Positions 7,723 through 16,166 of a DNA stretch of 51,580 bases are shown here, piece by piece. The translations under genes were made by a program, and so were the position numbers. A model generated the notes under the pieces. It was given only the letters and a program-made list of their open reading frames with translations. It made no database searches and was not told the origin of the DNA. This stretch comes from Lachnospiraceae bacterium. GTDB lineage: Bacteria; Bacillota; Clostridia; Lachnospirales; Lachnospiraceae. The stretch covers positions 1 to 51,580 of the forward strand of contig JAFTPO010000036.1 of the NCBI GenBank assembly GCA_017463225.1, written 5' to 3'. Position 1 is the first letter of the stretch; each line of letters begins with the position of its first letter.

Positions 7723-8472
7723 CTAATTATAAATACTTCCCTTCTTGCTCTCCACCATATCAACAGCCTGCTCTAAAGTCATGCCGTGATAATCTCCTGC
7801 TGAGAACAATCTTCCTGAACGCTTATCATCTGCAAATACACCAAGCACAACTCCAGGCAATGCACTCTCAGGAGCATTTGGTGCCTTGTCTCCACCTAAG
7901 TCTGTTCTACACCAGCCTGGGTCAGCTAAGTTAATCATAACATCTGTTCCCTCTACTGTAGAGCCAAGATCTATGGTTATCTTATCAAGTGCAGCCTTGC
8001 TGGCAGAATATCCGGCCTGCTGTGGCTCAAGTCTTATACCACTGGTTGTATTCACTATTCTTCCAAAGCCACGCTTAATCATCTGTGGCATAAAATGATA
8101 GCATATCATAGCCGGTGCTATGGTATTTATCTTGAAGCTCTCTGTATAGTCTGATACAGGTGTATCAAAGTACTCTGTTCTATATGCAATCTGCATTCCC
8201 GCGTTGTTAAGAACAAAATCAATCTGAGTTCCTATAGCTTCTATCTCGTCTAACATAGACTTTACACTATCCAAATCTGAAAGCTCTGCAGCTACTCCAT
8301 AGGCCTCAACATTGTTCTCCTTGGCAACCTTCATTATACCATCCAAATGCTCTATACTTCTGCTTTGCAACACAAGGTTACATCCCTGCTTAGCAAGAAG
8401 CTCTGCTACCAAATATCCGATTCCTCTGGATGCACCTGTTACAAACGCCCATTTTCCTCTAACCTCAGTCAT
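7723..8472 (-). CDS. short-chain dehydrogenase/reductase
   Basis: A 249-aa cytosolic NAD(P)-dependent oxidoreductase. The glycine motif TGASRGIG (residues 12-19), NNAG, the catalytic serine in NTTSGI and YSASK (Tyr and Lys) are all present, so it should be active. The frame opens at 8508, but the ATG at 8472 has CAGGAGG close upstream and gives the usual SDR N-terminus. It is monocistronic, with a terminator downstream. The substrate cannot be predicted; family members act on sugars, alcohols, steroids or acyl carriers. Confidence 0.92.
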   Translation of the reverse strand: MTEVRGKWAFVTGASRGIGYLVAELLAKQGCNLVLQSRSIEHLDGIMKVAKENNVEAYGVAAELSDLDSVKSMLDEIEAIGTQIDFVLNNAGMQIAYRTEYFDTPVSDYTESFKINTIAPAMICYHFMPQMIKRGFGRIVNTTSGIRLEPQQAGYSASKAALDKITIDLGSTVEGTDVMINLADPGWCRTDLGGDKAPNAPESALPGVVLGVFADDKRSGRLFSAGDYHGMTLEQAVDMVESKKGSIYN

Positions 8473-8625
8473 ATAATATCCTCCTGAATATCTTACACAT
8501 CTACACAATAAGTTGAATTTTAAACTTATATCTTATATATTATATTACAATTTTATCAAAAAAAATATAACAAATCTAGCTTTCAACATTATTCGATAGT
8601 ATAAATCTATTTTATTGAGGATATT

Positions 8626-8640
8626 GTCATAGCTTATGAC
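8626..8640. repeat. perfect 15-bp palindrome GTCATAGCTTATGAC
   Basis: GTCATA and TATGAC flank a GCT centre. The site is 154 bp upstream of the SDR start and downstream of the coiled-coil gene. It could be an operator for the SDR gene; nothing else supports that. Confidence 0.3.
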
Positions 8641-8699
8641 TATATACATACATCTAGAATCTACTGATTACGCCCAATAATATCCGGTTATTTCTCTAC

Positions 8700-9092
8700 C
8701 TACGCAACATCTGATGCAATTCTTTCCTGTACCACCGGTGTCTCAAACACCTTACTATAGCTATGTTCCAGTATCTTTGCCAATCTGTCACAATCTATCT
8801 TTCTGGTCATCTCAATGCAGCAGTTAAGCTCATGTTCCTTAGACTTCTTAATATTTCTAAGCATCTTAAGCTCTTTGAACACCTTATAGCTATCCACCTG
8901 CTTATAGCTCTCTGACTCAATCCTATAAAGGATATCCTCTATATCTGCTCCAATCTCTGCTATATCTATCTTAAGATTGTATATATGCTGCTTCACATCT
9001 CTGTAAAACTCCATCTGCTGCTTAGCAAATCGCTTAATATCGATATCCTCTCTGTCAAATGTTGTGGTAATTCTCTCTACGCTTGTACTCAT
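8700..9092 (-). CDS. coiled-coil hypothetical protein, 130 aa
   Basis: The upstream in-frame ATG at 9101 has no room for a ribosome binding site, so I place the start at 9092 (MSTSVERITTTFDREDIDIK), with AAAGGA upstream. The protein is almost wholly helical with heptad-like spacing of I/L/V (about residues 20-115), suggesting a coiled coil. There is no signal peptide or membrane helix. No family is recognised. Its upstream region contains the 62-bp repeat array. Confidence 0.65.
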   Translation of the reverse strand: MSTSVERITTTFDREDIDIKRFAKQQMEFYRDVKQHIYNLKIDIAEIGADIEDILYRIESESYKQVDSYKVFKELKMLRNIKKSKEHELNCCIEMTRKIDCDRLAKILEHSYSKVFETPVVQERIASDVA

Positions 9093-9231
9093 AATAATCA
9101 TCCTTTCTTGTGCCTGTGTCTTCTTGGTTAACCATGTCTTCTTCTGTATTATCTCGCAGGACCAGTCCTATAAAACGTACTTTATAATATGGTTTTTACA
9201 TCAAAACGACCACCAATCCCCTTATTTTAGT

Positions 9232-9534
9232 CGCAAACGCCTACTTTTTGGGCATAGACTGTTGTTTTCATCCATCCACGCCCAAATTCTCCCTCAAATC
9301 CGTCATTTCCTGGGCATAGATTGTTCTTTTTCCTCATCCACGCCCAAATTATGCAACAAAAACTTCGTTTTTTGGGCATAGATTCCTCTTTTCATCCATC
9401 CACGCCCAAATTCCACCACAAATCCGTCATTTTTTGGGCATAGACCGCTCTTTTCACTCATCCACGCCCAAATTCCACCACAAATCCGTCATTTTTTGGG
9501 CATAGATTGCACTTTTCACTCATCCACGCCCAAA
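9232..9534. repeat. five-copy 62-bp tandem repeat array, non-coding
   Basis: The core GGGCATAG begins at 9250, 9312, 9374, 9436 and 9498, an exact 62-bp period. Each unit has TTTGGGC and GCCCAAA arms about 26 bp apart, joined by a T-rich segment (CTCTTTTCACTCATCCAC type). Linkers such as CCACCACAAATCCGTCAT are nearly identical in the last copies and diverge in the first. A period not divisible by three and stops in each frame argue against coding. The array fills most of the gap between 9092 and 9635. Confidence 0.92.
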
Positions 9535-9573
9535 AGGGCAAGCGTTCAAGAAAGAAATCCCTGTAGCAAACGC

Positions 9574-9607
9574 AAAAAGGGATAGAATCCATATAGGATT
9601 CTATCCC
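9574..9607 (-). terminator. terminator of the EF-G-like gene
   Basis: Perfect arms GGGATAGAATCC (9579-9590) and GGATTCTATCCC (9596-9607) with a 5-nt loop. On the minus strand the stem is followed by TTTTTGCGTTTG. It is 28 bp beyond the stop codon. Confidence 0.9.
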
Positions 9608-9634
9608 GCTATATATTACTTATTATATGAAGCT

Positions 9635-11725
9635 CTAGTCTTCCTTATCCTCAGCTACCTTGTTAGCTCTAGCCTCAACCTCAGCCTTCTGGATATCGCT
9701 AGGAGCCTGCTCATATCTTGAGAACTCGTAGGAGTAATCACCTCTACCACCTGTCATGGCTCTAAGGATTGTACAGTATCCTGTAAGCTCCATAAGAGGT
9801 ATATCTGCCTCTATCATCTGCTTACCCTTACCATTTGGATTCATACCGAGAACTCTACCTCTACGCTTATTTAAGTCACCCATAATATCTCCGGTATACT
9901 GCTCTGGAACTACAACCTTTAAGCTAACGATTGGCTCAAGGAGAATAGGTCCTGCTTCCATGATACCCTTCTTTAATGCCTGAGAGGCTGCCTTCTTGAA
10001 TGCCATCTCAGAAGAATCAACTGCGTGGTAAGAACCATCATAAAGTACCGCATTGATACCTACTACAGGATATGCTGCTAAAGGTCCTCTCTCACAAGCC
10101 TCCTGAATACCCTTCTCAACTGCCGGGAAGAAGTTCTTAGGAACTGCTCCACCTACAACCTCCTGGCTAAACTCGTAAGCCTTATCAGTATCACCAAGTG
10201 GTGCAAATCTCATCTTTACGTGACCATACTGTCCGTGTCCACCTGACTGCTTCTTATACTTATACTCTACATCAGAATTCTTCTTTATAGTCTCCTTAAA
10301 TGCAATCTTTGGCTTGCTTAGTTCTATCTCACACTTGTACTCATTCTCTAATCTGCTTTGAACTATCTCAAGCTGCTTCTCACCTATTCCGTAAAGGAGG
10401 AGCTGCTTATTCTCAGCATCATTTACCACCTTAAGTGTCTGGTCCTCATGAGTCATCTTCTGAAGTGACTGAGCTACCTTGTCGATGTTGTTCTTGTTAG
10501 GAACCTTATATCTCATAAATGTATATGGCTTAGATATCTCAAACTTACCATACTCGATGACACAAGCCTTAGTTGAAAGTGTATTACCGGTTCTGGCTGC
10601 AGTGAGCTTTGCTATAGCTCCGATATCTCCTGCATGAAGCTCCGGAACTTCGATAGACTTGCCACCCTGAAGAACATAGAGCTTACTAACCTTCTCCTCT
10701 ATATCCTTATCCTTGTTGTAAATCATATCATCTGACTTAAATACACCTGAGCAAACCTTAATCAATGAGTACTTACCGATAAATGGATCTACAATAGTCT
10801 TAAATACATATGCTGACTTAGGCTTAGCAAAATCATAATTCGCCTCAAACACCTCGTTAGTCTTCATATTAAATCCTGCAATCTCCTTGTTCTCAGGACT
10901 TGGAAGATACTTAACGATATCATCTATAAGTGTGAATGTACCCTGATTCAAAAGGTTTGAACCCATAGAAATAGGTACGATACTACCATCTATAACGTTA
11001 GTTCTAAGAGCTGCACGAATCTCCATCTCTGAGAAGGTATCTCCACTGAAATATCTATCCATAAACTCTTCACTTGTCTCAGCTACAGCCTCCATAAGGG
11101 TTTCCTTATAAAGGTCTAAGTTCTCTCTACTGTATTCCGGAATATCACACTCGCTAACCTCGCTGCCATTCCAACGATTACCTGTCTCACTGATAACATT
11201 TATGTATCCTACAAACTTCTCATTCTCTCTAATAGGGAAATGGAAAGGTGCAATCTTCTTGCCATACATCTCTGTAAGCTTCTCTACTACGTTCTTAAAT
11301 GATGCGTTATCTGCATCCATACCTGTAACGTATATCATGCGAGGAAGCTTATACTTCTCACAAAGCTCCCATGCTCTCTCAGTTCCAGCCTCAACACCGG
11401 CCTTACCTGATACTACTATAATAGCTGCATCTGCTGCACTTATAGCCTGCTCAACCTCTCCGATAAAATCAAAATATCCAGGAGTGTCCAGTATATTAAT
11501 CTTTACACCGTTCCACTCGATAGGAACAACTGATGTACTTATGGATATCTGTCTCTTCTGCTCTTCCTTACCGAAGTCACTTACGGTGTTACCGTCGTCG
11601 ACCTTGCCCGGTCTCTTGGTAATGCCTGCCAGATAAGCCATTGACTCAACCAAACTGGTTTTTCCTGAGCCACTATGACCTAATAAAACTACGTTTCTAA
11701 TCTTGTCCGTTGTGTAAACATTCAT
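9635..11725 (-). CDS. elongation factor G-like translational GTPase (EF-G paralogue)
   Basis: The 696-aa protein has full EF-G architecture: a GTPase domain with P-loop GHSGSGKTS, switch/G3 DTPGYFDF, beta-barrel domain 2, and domains III-V including the conserved GQYGHVKMR region. The start at 11725 (MNVYTTDKIRNVVLLG) has AGGAGG eight bases upstream. The usual G4 motif NKxD is replaced by TGMD (in MIYVTGMDADN), so nucleotide handling may differ from canonical EF-G. Ribosomal proteins and EF-Tu are absent nearby, which also marks it as a paralogue rather than housekeeping fusA. Likely roles are ribosome recycling, rescue or stress translation. It is monocistronic with a terminator. Confidence 0.9.
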   Translation of the reverse strand: MNVYTTDKIRNVVLLGHSGSGKTSLVESMAYLAGITKRPGKVDDGNTVSDFGKEEQKRQISISTSVVPIEWNGVKINILDTPGYFDFIGEVEQAISAADAAIIVVSGKAGVEAGTERAWELCEKYKLPRMIYVTGMDADNASFKNVVEKLTEMYGKKIAPFHFPIRENEKFVGYINVISETGNRWNGSEVSECDIPEYSRENLDLYKETLMEAVAETSEEFMDRYFSGDTFSEMEIRAALRTNVIDGSIVPISMGSNLLNQGTFTLIDDIVKYLPSPENKEIAGFNMKTNEVFEANYDFAKPKSAYVFKTIVDPFIGKYSLIKVCSGVFKSDDMIYNKDKDIEEKVSKLYVLQGGKSIEVPELHAGDIGAIAKLTAARTGNTLSTKACVIEYGKFEISKPYTFMRYKVPNKNNIDKVAQSLQKMTHEDQTLKVVNDAENKQLLLYGIGEKQLEIVQSRLENEYKCEIELSKPKIAFKETIKKNSDVEYKYKKQSGGHGQYGHVKMRFAPLGDTDKAYEFSQEVVGGAVPKNFFPAVEKGIQEACERGPLAAYPVVGINAVLYDGSYHAVDSSEMAFKKAASQALKKGIMEAGPILLEPIVSLKVVVPEQYTGDIMGDLNKRRGRVLGMNPNGKGKQMIEADIPLMELTGYCTILRAMTGGRGDYSYEFSRYEQAPSDIQKAEVEARANKVAEDKED

Positions 11726-11775
11726 GCTAGCTACCTCCTGATACATTATATTTAGTTATAAACTACTGTATATAA

Positions 11776-11804
11776 TTTTACTTCATATAACCTATATATT
11801 CAAG
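11776..11804 (-). promoter_or_regulatory. probable promoter of the EF-G-like gene
   Basis: On the minus strand TTGAAT is followed after 17 bp by TAAAAT, about 50-80 bp upstream of the ATG at 11725. The boxes match the consensus moderately; the flank is very AT-rich, so chance matches are possible. Confidence 0.4.
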
Positions 11805-11900
11805 GAAAATTATACAAAAATCACATATTTTTTTGTTGATTTTAGATTTTTGTATACAAAATAACGAATTTTATGGTATGAGGCTAAATTGCTACTCTTA

Positions 11901-12173
11901 TCATCTGTTTATAAAAATAGGAGAAGCGGATGCCCCTCTACGGTCATCCGCTCCTTTTATAATATCATCAATTGGAGTATTGAGTAATCTGCTTAAAGCA
12001 TAGAGATTATCGATGGAAGGAATGGACTCCCCTCTCATCCACTTGTATATGGCCTGTGGATTCTCAAATCCCATAAATTCTCTAACCTCATTAACTGAGA
12101 TTCGATTACTTCTACATAGTTCCTTGATTCGTCTGCCGGTTGCTAAAGTGTCAATGACTGGATACTCTGTCAT
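11901..12173 (-). CDS. small XRE-family helix-turn-helix regulator
   Basis: A 90-aa DNA-binding protein. Residues about 14-70 form an XRE/Cro-type helix-turn-helix (GRRIKELCRSNRISVNEVRE, then a recognition segment NPQAIYKWMRGESIPSIDNL and LLNTPIDDII). There is no sensor or effector domain. The ATG has AAAGGAGG upstream. It is monocistronic, between the terminator of the DMT gene and its own terminator, which lies partly inside its last codons. Its promoter carries the palindrome shared by three unknown transcription units here, so it is the best candidate for the protein that binds that palindrome, with autoregulation. That link is inferred from position only. Confidence 0.88.
   Translation of the reverse strand: MTEYPVIDTLATGRRIKELCRSNRISVNEVREFMGFENPQAIYKWMRGESIPSIDNLYALSRLLNTPIDDIIKGADDRRGASASPIFINR
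11915..11954 (-). terminator. terminator embedded in the 3' end of the XRE gene
   Basis: GGAGCGGATG (minus strand, 11945-11954) pairs with CATCCGCTTCTCC (11920-11932) around a 12-nt loop, with a two-base bulge. TATTTTTAT follows. The stem encodes the last residues of the regulator, before its stop at 11901. Confidence 0.8.
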
Positions 12174-12220
12174 GCAAAATGCCTCCTTTGTTGAACAAAT
12201 AAACTACACCAACATATACG

Positions 12221-12266
12221 ATGATATCATTATTACAAAATTTTGTCATTAAACCTGTAGTTTAAA
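12221..12266 (-). promoter_or_regulatory. palindrome-type promoter D (for the XRE gene)
   Basis: Minus strand: TTTAAACTACAGGTTTAA abuts the -35 box ATGACA (12244-12249). A 17-bp spacer and TATCAT (12221-12226) follow. This is the best-preserved copy of the palindrome and lies in front of the regulator gene itself. Confidence 0.72.
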
Positions 12267-12269
12267 ATC

Positions 12270-12298
12270 AAAAAATGCTCAGGCATCCCTGAGCATTT
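12270..12298 (-). terminator. terminator of the DMT transporter gene
   Basis: Arms AAATGCTCAGG (12273-12283) and CCTGAGCATTT (12288-12298) with a 4-nt loop form a perfect 11-bp stem. On the minus strand it ends in a T-run. It separates the nhaC-DMT unit from the XRE promoter. Confidence 0.9.
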
Positions 12299-12316
12299 CT
12301 AATTTATTTTTATAAT

Positions 12317-13261
12317 TTACTCTTCTTGAGTTTTTTTACTTCCTCTAGTTGGAAGCTGTGCTAAGCACACTGCCACGAATATTAAAACACATCCCATAAG
12401 CTCCTTAGTGCTAAGCTTCTCCTTCAGAAGAACCCAACCTGCAAGAACTGAGAAAACTGATTCTAAACTCATAAGAAGTGATGCAACTGTAGGATTAAGA
12501 CCCTTCTGACCTATAATCTGTAAAGTGTATCCCACGGCACAGGAGAATATTGCTGCATAAAGAAGTGGTATCCAAGCATCCAGATTTGCAAATCCGCCAA
12601 GCCAAGCTGACATATCTCCCTTTATCTCAAATATGCACATAGGAACTGCAGTTATCACACCTGTTACCATAAACTGTATGCAGCTCATTCTAAGACCATC
12701 TACCTTAGGTGAAAAATGGTCTATAACCATTATGTGGACTGAAAAGCATAAGGCACACAGCATTAACAGTATGTCAGGAGTCTTTATCACAAATTCTCCA
12801 TCTATGCAAAGCAGATATAATCCCACTATTGCTATTACTACCCCTATCCATACATTTAGTCCACATTTTCTCTTGAGAAAGATTCCAAGTATTGGAACTA
12901 ATAATATGTAGCAGGCAGTCAAGAATCCCGCCTTGCCCACAGGCGAACCTAAGTTTATGGCAAGCTGCTGAAGATTTGTGGCTATGCAAAGTACAAAACC
13001 ACAGAGAACTCCTCCTAATAGAAGAGTTCTCTGTTGCTCCTTTGTCACCGGCTTTTTAGTAATTATTCCAACCCTATCAAGAATGGCGATAACAACCATC
13101 AAAACCAACGAACCTATTATGGAACGGATGCTGTTAAAGGATAGTGGTCCTATAGCGTCTCCGCCCTCACTTTGTGCCACAAATGATATACCCCATACAA
13201 AGGATGTAAATATAAGTATGCATGAATTGCGTCTTTGTAGTGATTTATCTGTGGTTTTCAT
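12317..13261 (-). CDS. DMT-superfamily (EamA) transporter
   Basis: The 314-aa protein has about ten hydrophobic helices arranged as two repeated EamA halves (first half about residues 12-150, second half 165-305). The second half ends with ASLLMSLESVFSVLAGWVLLKE, the typical EamA signature. It is an inner-membrane exporter or importer of metabolites, commonly amino acids or their derivatives. It starts 18 bp after the NhaC stop, with only a weak AAAGGA site, so the two genes are probably cotranscribed. Cargo is unknown. Confidence 0.9.
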   Translation of the reverse strand: MKTTDKSLQRRNSCILIFTSFVWGISFVAQSEGGDAIGPLSFNSIRSIIGSLVLMVVIAILDRVGIITKKPVTKEQQRTLLLGGVLCGFVLCIATNLQQLAINLGSPVGKAGFLTACYILLVPILGIFLKRKCGLNVWIGVVIAIVGLYLLCIDGEFVIKTPDILLMLCALCFSVHIMVIDHFSPKVDGLRMSCIQFMVTGVITAVPMCIFEIKGDMSAWLGGFANLDAWIPLLYAAIFSCAVGYTLQIIGQKGLNPTVASLLMSLESVFSVLAGWVLLKEKLSTKELMGCVLIFVAVCLAQLPTRGSKKTQEE

Positions 13262-13279
13262 ATTTATTCAAGTCCTTTA

Positions 13280-14965
13280 TTAATTGTCCTCGAGACGAAC
13301 CTCATCAAGCATATCCTTCTTAGTAACTGTCTTAATTATGAAAATTACTCCCACCATAACAAAGAGTACTATAGGAAGTGATACAAGGGCCATCTTACTA
13401 TTATTTAAGTATCCAATAACGCCCGCTACAAGGAATCCAACAAATGCTACGAAAGCAGATAACAATGCATATGGAAGCTGTGTAGACACGTGATTTACAT
13501 GGTCTGACTGTGCTCCTGCAGATGCCATTATTGTAGTATCAGATATAGGTGAACAATGGTCACCACAAACTGCTCCTGAAAGACATGCTGCTATAGATAT
13601 AATAAGCATCTCCTTAGTATCTGCTGTTGCAAACAACGGACAAACTATAGGTATAAGGATACCAAAGGTTCCCCAGCTTGTTCCTGTTGAAAACGCAAGG
13701 AAAATTGCCACAAGGAAGATGATACATGGAAGGAACATCTTAAGGGCTCCTGCTGAGTTTGCAACCAATCCCTCTACATAAATATCAGCACCTAAAAGTC
13801 CTGTCATACCAGAAAGTGTCCAAGCCATTGTAAGGATAAGGATTGGTGCAACCATAGCCTTAAAGCCCTCTGGAATACACTCTGTAAAATCCTTAAAGGT
13901 CATAACTCCACGAATCATATAGAAGCAGAAAGTAATAACAAGTGTAACCATACTTCCAAATACAAGTCCCATAGAAGCATCAGCATTTGCAAATGCATCA
14001 ATAAAGCTTTCTCCATCAAAGAAACCACCTGTATAAATCATACCAATTATACAGCAAATGATAAGTATAATTACAGGGAATACAAGATCAATAACCTTTC
14101 CTACCTGTACAGAATTATCATCCTCAGCATCTCCATATGGTCTTGCTGCTGTGGTAAACAGATCACCATTTGCCATAGCATTTCTCTCGTGAAGCTTCAT
14201 AGGTCCAAAATCAACCTTCATAGTTGTAATAAGTATAATCATAAGCAATGTTCCAATAGCGTAGAAGTTATAAGGAATTGTCTGAAGGAACATGGAAAAA
14301 CCGTTAATCTCTGAACCATCCGGTACAGAAGATGTTACAGCTGCTGCCCAGCTTGATACAGGTGCGATAATACACACAGGAGCTGCAGTAGCATCGATAA
14401 GATATGCAAGCTTTGCACGTGACACCTTATGTCTGTCAGTTACCGGCCTCATAACTGAACCAACAGTAAGACAGTTGAAATAATCATCCACGAAAATAAG
14501 TACACCTAAAACCATAGTTGCAAGCTGCGCTCCAACTCTAGTCTTAATATGTGTTGAAGCCCACTGACCAAATGCAGCCGAGCCACCAACCTTATTCATA
14601 AGCGCTACCATGATTCCAAGAATTACGAGGAACACCAGGATACCTACATTCCAGCTATCAGCCAGCTTGTATATCATACCGCCATCACCATTGTAAAGCA
14701 TGGTGTTAAGCATAAGCTCCAGGTTACCATTTGCGTAAAGAAGTGCACCTGCTACAATACCTACAAAAAGTGATGAGTACACTTCCTTGGTAATAAGCGC
14801 AAGCACAATTGCTAAAACAGGTGGCAAAAGAGCACCTATAGTTGAATACACCTTCGGTGAATAGGTCTCAGGATCCACACTACCTGGTGTGTTAAGTGTA
14901 AGAGCAACAAATATAGCAGCTATTACAATTGTTGAAATAAGAAATATAATACTTTTCTTTTTCAT
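13280..14965 (-). CDS. nhaC: NhaC-family Na+/H+ antiporter
   Basis: The 561-aa protein has about 12 transmembrane helices and the NhaC family signature region GDHCSPISDTTIMASAGA, plus FVDDYFNCLTVGSVM. Members exchange Na+ for H+ or, in some subgroups, transport organic ions such as malate/lactate or amino acids coupled to Na+. The N-terminal helix starts with MKKKSIIFLISTIV after a GAGGAG site. It has a good promoter at 14999-15028, diverges from the dihydrouridine synthase gene, and is followed by the DMT gene, so a joint ion/metabolite transport role is possible. The Na+/H+ assignment is by family. Confidence 0.88.
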   Translation of the reverse strand: MKKKSIIFLISTIVIAAIFVALTLNTPGSVDPETYSPKVYSTIGALLPPVLAIVLALITKEVYSSLFVGIVAGALLYANGNLELMLNTMLYNGDGGMIYKLADSWNVGILVFLVILGIMVALMNKVGGSAAFGQWASTHIKTRVGAQLATMVLGVLIFVDDYFNCLTVGSVMRPVTDRHKVSRAKLAYLIDATAAPVCIIAPVSSWAAAVTSSVPDGSEINGFSMFLQTIPYNFYAIGTLLMIILITTMKVDFGPMKLHERNAMANGDLFTTAARPYGDAEDDNSVQVGKVIDLVFPVIILIICCIIGMIYTGGFFDGESFIDAFANADASMGLVFGSMVTLVITFCFYMIRGVMTFKDFTECIPEGFKAMVAPILILTMAWTLSGMTGLLGADIYVEGLVANSAGALKMFLPCIIFLVAIFLAFSTGTSWGTFGILIPIVCPLFATADTKEMLIISIAACLSGAVCGDHCSPISDTTIMASAGAQSDHVNHVSTQLPYALLSAFVAFVGFLVAGVIGYLNNSKMALVSLPIVLFVMVGVIFIIKTVTKKDMLDEVRLEDN

Positions 14966-14998
14966 TAGTAATCTCCTCTCTCAATATAATCTGTGTCA

Positions 14999-15028
14999 AT
15001 TATAGTCGATAAACCTCATATTAGGCAA
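14999..15028 (-). promoter_or_regulatory. promoter of the nhaC-DMT unit
   Basis: Minus strand TTGCCT (15023-15028), an 18-bp spacer and a perfect TATAAT (14999-15004), 35 bp upstream of the nhaC start. Confidence 0.6.
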
Positions 15029-15113
15029 GAAGGATTTTTATATGTGCATATTATGTGACAGTGTGTTATTATAATTGGGATTTATTATTGAGTGTTTTAT
15101 GCAAGGAGATGCT

Positions 15114-16076
15114 ATGAATTATTATTTCGCCCCTATGGACGGTATTACAGATTTTCTCTATAGGCAGATAGTGTGGCGCCACTTTCCTTACGCTGATAAG
15201 CTTTATGCACCATTTATCCAGCCAAACGAAAAGCCTGTTATCGTACCTAAGGAATATAAAGAAACATGTCCGGAAAATAACAAAGGTATTCCCACTGTTC
15301 CACAGATTTTGACCCGTGATGCAGAGGGCTTTATCCGCCTGGGAGAAATCCTAGAGGATATGGGCTACGATGAAATTAATCTTAATCTTGGCTGTCCTGC
15401 CAAGCTTATAGTAGCCAAGGGAAAAGGCTCAGGTATGCTCAGTGACTTATACTATCTTGAAGAATTTCTGGATATTATATTTACACACAGCTGGAAAGCT
15501 AAGATTACAGTGAAAACCCGTCTGGGTCTAACTGATAATTCAGAATTTGCGGAGCTACTTAAGGTATATAGCAAATTCCCTATTTACGAGCTTACTATTC
15601 ACCCTCGTTTTAAGAGCGATTACTATAGTGGCACTCCAAGATTAGATGAGTTTTCAAAATTGAGTAGTATGATATCTGACGGAAAATGCTTTGGTTTACA
15701 TAACACTTCAATCTGTTATAACGGAGATATCAACGCTTCTGATGATAGAGACCGTGTTGTAGATGAATTCCCATTTATCTCCAGCGTAATGTGCGGACGT
15801 GGAGCTCTGGCAAATCCTGCACTGTTTAGAGAACTAAAGGGAGGTCAAAAGCTCACCAAGGATGAATTTATCAGCTTTCATAACGACGTGTATGACACAT
15901 ATAAGGAAACCGTGGCAAAGGAAAGATATTTTCTTCACAGAATGCAGGAGATGTGGACTTTCTGGAACCAGTATTTTAAGTTTGACCAGGAGCTTGTCAC
16001 TACACTCCGACGTGTTTCCAACATAGCTGAGTATTTGGAAGCTATAAACAATCTAATAGACACTATCCCTGATTAA
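15114..16076 (+). CDS. dus: tRNA-dihydrouridine synthase
   Basis: The 320-aa flavoenzyme reduces uridine in the D-loop of tRNAs with FMN and NADPH. The start is at 15114, with CAAGGAGATG upstream, giving the usual opening MNYYFAPMDGITD. The conserved NLNLGCPAKLIVAKGKGSGM carries the catalytic cysteine, and ITVKTRLG and CGRGALANPALF match the FMN-binding barrel. It is the sole plus-strand gene in the first 31 kb and is monocistronic, ending in a shared hairpin terminator. Family firm; the target uridine position is not predictable. Confidence 0.92.
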   Translation: MNYYFAPMDGITDFLYRQIVWRHFPYADKLYAPFIQPNEKPVIVPKEYKETCPENNKGIPTVPQILTRDAEGFIRLGEILEDMGYDEINLNLGCPAKLIVAKGKGSGMLSDLYYLEEFLDIIFTHSWKAKITVKTRLGLTDNSEFAELLKVYSKFPIYELTIHPRFKSDYYSGTPRLDEFSKLSSMISDGKCFGLHNTSICYNGDINASDDRDRVVDEFPFISSVMCGRGALANPALFRELKGGQKLTKDEFISFHNDVYDTYKETVAKERYFLHRMQEMWTFWNQYFKFDQELVTTLRRVSNIAEYLEAINNLIDTIPD

Positions 16077-16096
16077 CGCAAGTACAGCAACAAATA

Positions 16097-16157
16097 AAAA
16101 CAGGAGTTATACCTTCTTTGCCTACCTAGGGCGAGTTATGTGTATAGCTCCTGTTTT
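16097..16157. terminator. bidirectional terminator between dus and a lipoprotein gene
   Basis: Arms AAAACAGGAG plus TATA (16097-16111) and TATA plus GCTCCTGTTTT (16143-16157) form a long stem with A/T tracts on both sides. The loop of about 31 nt contains CCTAGGG, a motif also seen in the large structured repeats, but is otherwise unlike them. Confidence 0.75.
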
Positions 16158-16166
16158 ATATTAATC

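Noticed and set aside
9064-9381. Plus-strand open frame through the 62-bp repeats
   Set aside because: The frame is chance openness in AT-rich repeat DNA; the period of 62 shifts frame each unit and there is no ribosome binding site.
9232-9534. CRISPR array
   Set aside because: Repeat and interval together form one conserved 62-bp unit; there are no variable spacers and no cas genes.
16097-16157. Hairpin with CCTAGGG considered as a fourth copy of the large structured repeat
   Set aside because: It shares only the CCTAGGG string with the three copies and lacks the CCGACC/GGTCGG and GCTGAC/GTCAGC stems.
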